Part shown: positions 56,861-64,000 of the stretch, one piece after another
How the letters are laid out: the number at the start of each line of letters is the position of its first letter
Position numbering within the stretch: position 1 is the stretch's first letter
DNA from: Lamellibrachia satsuma
Taxonomy: Eukaryota > Annelida > Polychaeta > Sabellida > Siboglinidae
DNA length: 64,000 bases
Reading direction: 5' to 3'
Assembly: GCA_033239005.1 (NCBI GenBank)
Contig: BSQZ01000051.1
Coordinates: 662,501 to 726,500 of the forward strand
Notes under the pieces: model-generated
What the model was told of the DNA's origin: nothing
What the model saw: only the letters and a program-made list of their open reading frames with translations
Database searches by the model: none
Made by a program: the position numbers and the translations under genes

Positions 56861-57204
56861 GTGAGATAAGTCAGTCAGTGAGGATAGGTGTGTCATGAGA
56901 AAAAGGCTCTGGAGAGAATCATGTCACTGTCATAAGCACCAGGTTTGGTGCACCATAGTCACACAACACCCTGTCTGTAGAGGGGTGCTAAAATGTAGCA
57001 AATGTTGTATTGAAATGTTTTTCTCATAAGGAATTTATACACTGTTTATGAAAATGTTGATCATATTCTTGGATTTATTAAACATAACTTCTTTTTACCA
57101 AACTAACGGTGCTTTTCCTCTTTGTTCCCTGCTGTACATGGGTTAGGGTCAGGTAAAATATTGTCCAGTCACTCTTTCTGTTGTTTCTTTCCATACTTTT
57201 CTGC
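56861..57204. other. Unassigned
   Basis: No feature recognised. Confidence 0.35.
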
Positions 57205-57515
57205 TAAAAACAACACTTAATGAGTTATATACAACACTTTCCAAGTGTGTCCACAGTGACTGCTCTTACAGTGTTAATTGAACACTTTGTTATAGTGTTG
57301 ATATTACAACACTTAACAAGTGTTGTAGTTTCAACACTGAAAAGGGTAAGTATTTTTTTTAACACTTAAAGAGTTATATACTTAGAGTTATATATAATAC
57401 TATCCAAGTGTGTCCACGTTGACTTCTCTTAAAGTGTTAATTCAACACTTTGTTAAGTATTGATATTACAACACTGGGCAAGTGTTGCAGTTTCAGCACC
57501 GCAAAGTGTAAACAC
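57205..57515. repeat. aacactt/aagtgtt inverted-repeat element, duplicated
   Basis: Two diverged units of about 150 bp (starting aacacttaatgagttatata near 57210 and aacacttaaagagttatata near 57361), each full of short inverted aacactt/aagtgtt motifs. Probably a MITE that duplicated in tandem. Confidence 0.7.
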
Positions 57516-58655
57516 GTAGAATGCCCGGCTGGCTGAACTGTTGTCTTCTTTTCAGCTGCACATATCATTGTCCGTTAATCTTCAACAGCAAAGAAACAAA
57601 CAATGCAATGGTGTATCTAGGACGTAACGAAGGGGAAGCCAGAGGGGGTTAAACGGGAGGTCAGATAGGGTCAAAGGAGGAGACCAAAGGGATGCAAGTC
57701 TATTCACCCATGCTACCATGTAGTGGAGCAACGGAAAAATACGGAATAATTAAGCCCCAGTGCCTTCCCCGTACATACGCCACTGAAACAATGTCCGTGT
57801 TTAGATACACATTATTTATTTAGTCTGACTCAAAGTATCAGACAATCAATTACATGTATAATACAACAGGATGATAAAACTGAAATTAATTATCCTAGCA
57901 GTTTAATTAATTATCCTACCAATCTAGTTCACGAGTGTAATTTTATGTGCATGTGACATCTTTCAAAACAATCTGAATTAGTGTAGATATATTTTCGAAG
58001 ATCTGTACATGAATTTTAGAGAATGTGAAAAACAACTGTTCTGCTTGAAAACAAAAGTATAATTTTAAAACATACATGTATGTTATGCATTCAGAATAAG
58101 AACTAATCACATGCTGAACAAAAACAACGATTACTCACGTAATGTTACTCACATAATGATATAAAATAGACATACAAGGTATAAAATGCAGAGTAAATAA
58201 AAAGATCCTGCGTAGACTATAAAAAATACTTCATCCAATCATAACGTCAACCACACAATTGCATGGAGAAAAAACCAAGCCTACTACAAACAGAATCAAG
58301 CAAATTTAAATCAAACCTTGAATGATAATACGATGCTGTAAGATAACTAACGCTGATAACAACAGCGACTTGTGCTTACAAACACAAATTAGTGTGCTGG
58401 GACCGTAAGGGAGCAGAGCACTGAGGTATGTCAAAAACATTCAAGTCGATGTGTGAATTGATGTGAATGGATAGTTTGACACAGCTGTGCACTGGACCGT
58501 GCTGTGCACAACGGGCCTAAGTGCAGTCAAGCTGAACAATTGCAGCTGAGGAGTGCGACGATCTTTCTGCCAAATTGCGTAACGCCCTCCAGACTGAATC
58601 AGATATAAACATACTAACTACACGTAGGACGTCGTCGTGGTCGTCTGGGGGCACA
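57516..58655. other. Unassigned
   Basis: AT-rich. The last ~150 bp read like a LINE 5' UTR leading into the ORF1 at 58656. Confidence 0.35.
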
Positions 58656-59642
58656 ATGTCCGTTGACGAAGAGGACTTTGTCAGAGGGTGATAAATGAAT
58701 GGAACAAACTGCCAAACGATTGTGTTAATGCTAGTAGTGTAAATATGTTTAAAAATAGAATTGACAGATATCTGATAAGGGCGGGCTACACATAGATGAG
58801 AAAATTGTTGGACTCTCGATAAGCCAATGGCTTCCTTGTCCACTTGCCATCTGGAACTTGTTGTTCGAGATGGCAATCTTGTTAAATCTTGTTAAATTGA
58901 CGAAGAGGACTTTGTCAATGGAATGCTGGCTGTCCTCAGCAGCAAACAAGTGGTTGAGAAATTACAAGAAGCGATAGTGACTGACCTATGCAAAGAAGTT
59001 GCGCATCTCAGAAGCGTAATAAAAAGGATGCAGCAACAGAACAACCCGTCAAAAGGGTAGATGACCGGGAAGTTTCGCTGAATAACCATGAACAGTATTC
59101 GAGAAGAAATTCGCTGAGGCTGTTCGGTCTCGTGGAACTTGAACGCGATGGCACTGCCCAGTGCACAATAGACGGGTTAAGCGAAGCAATGGGTCCACCT
59201 CTGTGTCCGCCACTACGGCTGGGGGAGGTTGACTGGATTCACCGGATAGAGCCGAAAGACAAGTCGGCGAGGCCAGTCCTGATCAAATTTGCCAGATATG
59301 CCAGCCGTAGACGTGTCTACATGACCAAGGCAGGGCTAAATCATAACCATCGTAGACCACGCTGGGATGACCAGCAGAGACCGGCGTAGCAAGTGAGGAG
59401 GTGCAGACAGGACGGGAACAGCAGGCCAGCTACATGTGCCAACTCAAGACAGCATGACCCAGGTCCTATTCTTGAATGAAGATCTGACGCAGAGCGGAGC
59501 CAAGCTGCGGTTCAACTGCTATGTTGCGAAACAAATTATCAGTGACTGTTTGTCGTCAGACGGGACCATCCTAATTAAGAACAATGTAAACAAAGTTATC
59601 GTAATCAAGACACTTAAGGACTTGAATGACAATGTCAAATAA
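58656..59642 (+). pseudogene. LINE-C ORF1 (nucleic-acid-binding protein), interrupted
   Basis: ATG 58656 opens MSVDEEDFV. After removing the insert at 58684-58896 and one copy of its target duplication, it continues NGMLAVLSSKQVVEKLQ, then a coiled-coil stretch (EVAHLRSVIKRMQQQN). A TAG and frameshift follow near 59060. The next frame has EQYSRRNSLRLFGL, IHRIEPK and RPVLIKFARYASRRRVYM. The last part (59436-59642) has VLFLNEDLTQSGAKL and SSDGTILIKNNVNKVIVI. This order (coiled coil, RRNxxRxFGxxE, IxRxHRxxxK, PxxIxF, ExLT, GxIxVK) is L1/Tx1-style ORF1, which packages LINE RNA. Confidence 0.82.
58663..58917 (+). mobile_element. LINE-A 3' fragment with 21-bp target-site duplication
   Basis: The insert 58684-58896 holds the LINE-A C-terminus (INEWNKLPNDC to RAGYT) and 3' UTR with a cttgttaaat repeat tail. 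The 21 bases at 58663-58683 are repeated exactly at 58897-58917. This is a textbook target-primed, 5'-truncated insertion, and the perfect duplication means it is young. Confidence 0.96.
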
Positions 59643-60005
59643 GGTATCATGAACTTATACAATCAGTCTCAGTGCTTTGTACCGGTGTACACCATGCACA
59701 GTTACTGTGTACAGTAAGTACCATGACATATCTCTATATTTTTTATCGTACAATTATGCATTTTCATTATATTGACATTGATTCTATTTTCATAATTATA
59801 TATATATATTTTTCATACTAATAAATGACACAAGAAAAGAAAGCGTTGTCTATGTAAAAAGTATGTCATTAACCATATCTGTTTAAACTGTATTGTTTGT
59901 TCTTGTGTTTATCACACTAAATGCTTACCATATATACAAATAACAGATGTTGAAGGTATGTAGTTATATTCTAACTGGTATAGCAACAAATGCATTTCGT
60001 TTATT
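59643..60005. other. Unassigned
   Basis: AT-rich linker between LINE relics. Confidence 0.35.
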
Positions 60006-60350
60006 TTGCCATTTAATAATTTTGAAAATGATTGTGATTTCCTTAATGCCATTTCTGATACTTGGTTTAATGTTACAAATATACTGTTTCGTGTATTACA
60101 AAATACATTACTTAACGCTTCTATAAATACTGGAATATTTCCAAATGAACTAAAAATAGCAAAAGTAATACCTATCAACAAAGCTAAGGCAACAAATATG
60201 TTTTCTAATTATTGGCCAATCTCAATACTACCGTTTTTATCTAAATTATTGGAAAGACAAATGTATAACAGCTTGTTAAATTTTATTAATAAACATGACA
60301 TCCTATACAAATATCAGTTTGGTTTTCGAAAAACGCTTTCCTTCATGTAT
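60006..60350 (+). pseudogene. LINE-D reverse transcriptase fragment
   Basis: Reads INTGIFPNELKIAKVIPI, NYWPISILPFLSKLLERQM, LLNFINKHDILYKYQFGFRK. These are RT blocks 1-3 of Jockey/CR1-group LINEs (usual NYRPISxLP, here W for R). Homology is lost after FRKTLS, so the catalytic part is missing. Confidence 0.82.
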
Positions 60351-60524
60351 AATTTTCCCATAGGGTTTTTAGAAGGTTTTAGTGCGTATAGTCTGTATTC
60401 ACTTGTGTTCACAATGTCTTGGTCAGTAATACGTATGCTGTACGATAATTTTTTAACAATTGAATTGTGCTTGAATTTTTTCTTTCATGAGAATGCCTCT
60501 CCCAATATTATTTAGTATTTTTCA

Positions 60525-60915
60525 TAAACGTGAACCCTCCTTTCCAAAAAAGTGAACCCCCTTCTCAAAAGTATTACCCCCCCCCCCAATAACACGAAGA
60601 TATCATTTTCATAAAAGTGTGAACCCCTTCTCAAAAGTGTGAACACCCCAATATTATGAAGATAATATTTTCATAAATGTGAACCCACTCTTTTTCCCCT
60701 CCTAATACGCATGAATCCGCCAATACTATGAAAATAATATTATTATTTTCATATTATTGGAGGTTCACACTTTTGAGAGGGTTCACGATAAGAGTTCACA
60801 TTTTTGGAAAAGGAGGGGTTCAATTTTTTGGAAAAGGGGGTTCACAAAAATGGGGTTGGGGGTTCGTATTTTTGAAAAAGGGGATTCACAAAAGGGGGCT
60901 CATGTGAACCCCCCC
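60525..60915. repeat. Foldback element rich in gtgaaccccc
   Basis: Left arm (60525-60720) repeats gtgaacccccttctcaaaag. Right arm (60755-60915) repeats the complement ttttggaaaagggggttcac. The centre is near 60737. It can form a long imperfect hairpin. Confidence 0.85.
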
Positions 60916-62324
60916 TCCCCCCCGGCTAAAGGCCTGCCTATATTTCAATAAACTGCTCATTATGAACTTTCGCTTTATTCAAATGTTTGTACATGTTGTT
61001 GCTTTCCACGATAGCTGTCTTGCACCTGTGATTGTTTTCATTAATTTCAGTGTGGTTGATTGCATTGTATAGCGCAGTCATTCAGCGTTAAGAAAATAAA
61101 TGCATAATTTTATGACTGTACCTCTTATTAAGCAATCGGGCTATGCATGGTAATTTAATATTTAATCCAAATGAAAAATATGGTTACCTAGAGCAAATTT
61201 AATTACGGAAATATGGGTCTGAAAGGGTTAATGCGTCTTCGCACAGGACGCGTCAAGGTCTTGCCGAGGTGTCGAGACCAGGCTGTAAAATGTGAAACGT
61301 TTATTGACCCGCTATTACTGAACACGGCTTTGACTGACTAGAGGCTACGCCAAACTCCACACCAGTGGCACCACTCACCATTTCACCACTGCCACAACTT
61401 ACATTTGATGTGCAGAATCTGCACAAGATAACGTGAGTTTTTTAATAAACTATTTTACGTCTATTTTACGAACTATTTTACGTTTCTAAGGTGCACAGAT
61501 GCTATGACGTAACAAGTCGTAAACAACAACAATAATGATGAGTGTCGCCACTCTTGCACTCACCGTTTCAACGCTGCCACAGCTTTGATGTGCAGATTCT
61601 GCACATGTTTAATTCATTTGGCAACCTCCTAATTTGTGTGAAGAAATATATAAGCTTCAACTGCTTACAATCAGGTATAGTGTTTGTATTGATAACGTGT
61701 CTAGAAACTCACTAACGTTCGTTTTTGTTTGAAACTAAATGTACGTTACTCGAGTGTTCTGTGGCAATGTAACAAATCATGACGTAACAAATCATAAGCA
61801 ACAATCGCGTTGCCAACCAACCATTTCTTTATGCTACGCCACAACTGTTCAATTTGAATTTATAATCAAGGCGTGACAGTGGTGATACGCTGAGTATTGG
61901 GGAGTGTGCTACACCGGTGGATAACATAACACTACATTTATCGACGTACAATCGAGTATCCCATATAACGCGTACTCAATCAAAGCCTGCAAATACTCAT
62001 TGTTAATGAATTTATTAATTATGGTACTACTGTCATGTAATATATTTTAATTTCTTCTGACAGTTAATTCCTTGATTAGTGCGATCAGTAGGGCCTACCT
62101 ATTTCAAATAAATGTGTTTTCTCAATTATATGCCGAATTGTGAGTATATTTTCATGTTTTATCACGTATTTAAATAAACTGCGATAGGTTACATAATTAA
62201 ATAGTTGTCCAATTTCCAGAGTAGAAGGCGCTGGTTCCGGTGGACGTTTCAAATGCTGTCACCTAGTGTCTTGTGGAGAAACTGGGTACCCCGTTTTCAA
62301 GGGCCTGGGTTCCTGGTGTCAGTG
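60916..62324. other. Unassigned
   Basis: No exon seen. ctcaccatttcaccactgcc and related text is duplicated at about 61370-61440 and 61555-61610, a small diverged tandem unit. Confidence 0.4.
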
Positions 62325-62528
62325 TCACGTATTACGTGACGTCATAGAGTCTCGTCTTTGGTCGTCCGTCACGGCGCCGTGAGCAACGAGAGCCGACACG
62401 ACTTCGTGGTGACTGTTTCGGGCAGCCACTTGCACACAGGTGTCGCCACTTGGGTACAATGCGTCGACTGCAGCGCCACCGTCCAACAACGCCTGCACCA
62501 CGCCAAGATGGCCGACTTGACAGGCGAT
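62325..62528 (-). CDS. Ankyrin-repeat protein, last exon
   Basis: From a tttgcag acceptor in phase 0: IACQVGHLGVVQALLDGGAA, PSGDTCVQVAARNSHHEVVS, ALVAHGA, then a short polar tail and stop at 62325. Joined to the previous exon it completes GLTPLQ-IACQVGHLGVV, a normal ankyrin repeat. Ankyrin repeats bind other proteins. The partner and role cannot be told. The sequence is CpG- and GC-richer than its surroundings. Confidence 0.88.
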   Translation of the reverse strand: MACQVGHLGVVQALLDGGAAVDALYPSGDTCVQVAARNSHHEVVSALVAHGAVTDDQRRDSMTSRNT

Positions 62529-62945
62529 CTGCAAAGGTGTGAATCATGTTTTCTTGGGGTGCAGATTTAAATAGCAATATACCAAAAAGAAATATATTTA
62601 ATTTGTTCTGGTTCTGGTTCACTGAATTACCCAAAACTCGTGGTAGTTGGTTGGTCAAACAGGTACACTACTTGTTTTGAGACAAAAACCATATCAATAA
62701 ATATTGTCACATTATGGGTGCAGTTGTCTCAAAATTGTTTCACTGCTTTTTTCGCTTTAGTTGGATTTTTTATTACAATGTTTATAAATATTAGTTATGA
62801 CATTGTATTATTTCCGTCACTGTTATTGTTTTCTTGTCGATGTTTTTGCTACAACTGCTATTGCCTAAATGCAATTATTCGTATACAAAGCGACACTGAT
62901 GGTAGTCACCATAGCAAGTCTCAGTCCCACTATTCTCTTATATAC
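62529..62945. other. Intron of the ankyrin gene
   Basis: 417 bp between the donor gtatat (62945) and the acceptor at 62529. AT-rich, no repeats. Confidence 0.8.
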
Positions 62946-63226
62946 CTGCAGTGGGGTGAGTCCTACTCCGTTTACCAGTGTGACGTCAGCACTCCAACCA
63001 AGAAGCAGGTTGACTGCTGAAGTTCTCCCCCATCGCGAGGCGCTGTGCAAACACGTGTCACCCGAAAGACTGCACGCGTTGACGTCACATCCGGCGTCTA
63101 GCAGCAGCGCGATTACTCCGCAATGGCCTACTTCCGAAGCCGCGTGCAGGGGTGTCCATCCCCCGCGGTTCTTTTCGTTGACGTGTGCCTGTTTCGACAG
63201 TAGCAACTGTACAACATCCTCGTGAC
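62946..63226 (-). CDS. Ankyrin-repeat protein, penultimate exon
   Basis: From an acgcag acceptor (phase 1) to a gtatat donor (phase 0). Holds about three repeats: GHEDVVQLLLSKQAHVNEKN, GWTPLHAASEVGHCGVIALL, SGDTCLHSASRWGRTSAVNL, GVGLTPLQ. TPLHxAxxxGH and LLLxxGxxVN are consensus ankyrin motifs. Upstream exons were not found before the window end, so the gene is partial here. Confidence 0.9.
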
Positions 63227-63477
63227 CTGCGTAGGAAGCTGGAGTAGAAGGTGGAACTCGGGTAAACAACACGCAATGTGGAGATGTTCTTGAAGAACAA
63301 GTTGTGAAGACAACGAGGTGTGCAAATGGCCAGGCAATTGTAGCAATTTCCGAAGTACGATTGCGAAAACGACAACGAACTTGAACAGAGCGGTGGAGAA
63401 TTTTAGAATGAAGATCAGTGATCAGAAGAGAAAAGTGGTGTAGATAGCAAATATCACTGGAGGAATGTTGATACTGA
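63227..63477. other. Unassigned, upstream of the visible ankyrin exon
   Basis: No further exon recognised. Confidence 0.35.
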
Positions 63478-63844
63478 CAGAGCCGGTAAGTAACGAAGTA
63501 GATCTACTTCTTTACTTTACTTGAGTAGTTTTGTTTACTTTCTACTTGTAAAGAAGTAGATTTTGATGGATCTACTTCAACTTGTAACGAAGTAGACTTA
63601 CGTGTTACTTTTGTAAATGTAACGAAGTACCGATACCGGGCGATTTATATATTTCTTGCTGCATAATTATTCCGCTGCATACAGAAACTGCATACTCACT
63701 ACGCGCGGAATCACCGTGGGTAAATCCTTAATCTGTCTTCTGATTCGCTAATTCAAAATTGACCGCGGAGCAGGATTGCTGACCTATATAAATCTACTTC
63801 TACTTTTACTAAAGTAGAAAAAAATTCTACTTGTTACAGCCCTG
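63478..63844. mobile_element. MITE with cagrgc termini
   Basis: Starts cagagccggtaagtaacgaa and ends ttctacttgttacagccctg, inverted matches of one another (cag-r-gc-xg-taa). It contains many gaagtaga/tctacttc repeats. The flanking octamers (gatactga, aggtagac) do not match well, so hAT membership is only suggested. Confidence 0.6.
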
Positions 63845-63857
63845 AGGTAGACGGACA

Positions 63858-64000
63858 AAAGAGGGACAATTTAAATATTTAGGGAGTATCATACAAGAAG
63901 ATAGTTGTTGTGATACAACTGTCGAGATTGGGATAACAATGTGAAGGGTCATCTACCAAACCGAGTGAATAAAAGGCTGAAGAAAGCGTAGGAAGCAATG
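63858..64000 (+). pseudogene. RTE-like LINE RT scrap at the window edge
   Basis: Reads EGQFKYLGSIIQEDS then TTVEIGI, followed by stops. FKYLGSxIxxD is the block after the RT active site. Continues beyond the window. Confidence 0.6.

Overview
The window is animal nuclear DNA, AT-rich and repeat-dominated. Host coding sequence occurs only as short exons with GT/AG borders, mostly phase 1. Retrotransposons of several clades, DNA transposons, minisatellites and long (TA)n tracts fill most of the rest. Recognisable host domains (fibronectin type III of the L1/neuroglian kind, Ly6/uPAR, SEA, BEN, ankyrin) together with CR1-like LINEs and a DIRS-like element suggest a marine invertebrate. A lancelet, hemichordate or lophotrochozoan would all fit, and the sequence alone does not decide.

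Layout. 1-6 kb: minisatellite, CR1-like LINE-A copies joined tail to tail, an RTE-like reverse transcriptase scrap, and a nest of (TA)n hairpins (4.46-5.11 kb). 6-11 kb: simple repeats, a possible small secreted peptide, a 107-bp satellite of about 16 units (7.87-9.63 kb), and an exon of a repeated FnIII-like extracellular protein whose 3' end is triplicated. 12-17 kb: a nearly full-length but broken LINE-A abutting another such exon, then a minus-strand exon of the same kind. 17-21 kb: a decayed DIRS-like tyrosine-recombinase retrotransposon embedded in a hairpin-forming minisatellite. 23.5-25.3 kb: minus-strand exons of an L1-type FnIII domain and a short 37-bp minisatellite. 26.8-35.6 kb: a hAT-like element with an 8-bp target duplication, then a GGCCCG-bordered region containing a complete MULE (FLYWCH plus DDE transposase, terminal inverted repeats, 10-bp target duplication) and an intact-looking endonuclease/RT LINE-B. 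36.6-44.5 kb: a SEA exon on the plus strand, an unrecognised two-exon gene with two TATA boxes, two CTCF-like motifs plus an ETS site, four plus-strand FnIII exons, and a long array of the same 37-bp minisatellite. 44.5-51.6 kb: a minus-strand gene encoding a signal peptide, repeated short helices ending in CC or CCC, and a Ly6/uPAR domain. 52.9-53.7 kb: a BEN-domain exon pair. 56-57 kb: two orphan exons. 58.6-60.5 kb: LINE ORF1 and RT relics, one carrying a LINE-A fragment with a 21-bp target duplication. 62.3-63.2 kb: the C-terminal two exons of an ankyrin-repeat gene.

Main inference. The FnIII exons on the plus strand (40.9-43.4 kb) and the FnIII exons on the minus strand (24.7-23.6 kb) continue one another in splice phase. 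The 37-bp minisatellite lies in opposite orientations beside the two halves. Flipping the 25.3-43.7 kb segment puts the halves in one reading direction and also places the SEA exon and the Ly6/CC-helix gene on that strand. This looks like an inversion (or a misjoin) with both breakpoints in minisatellite. Three of these host exons also have single-base frame breaks at homopolymers, which could be sequencing error.
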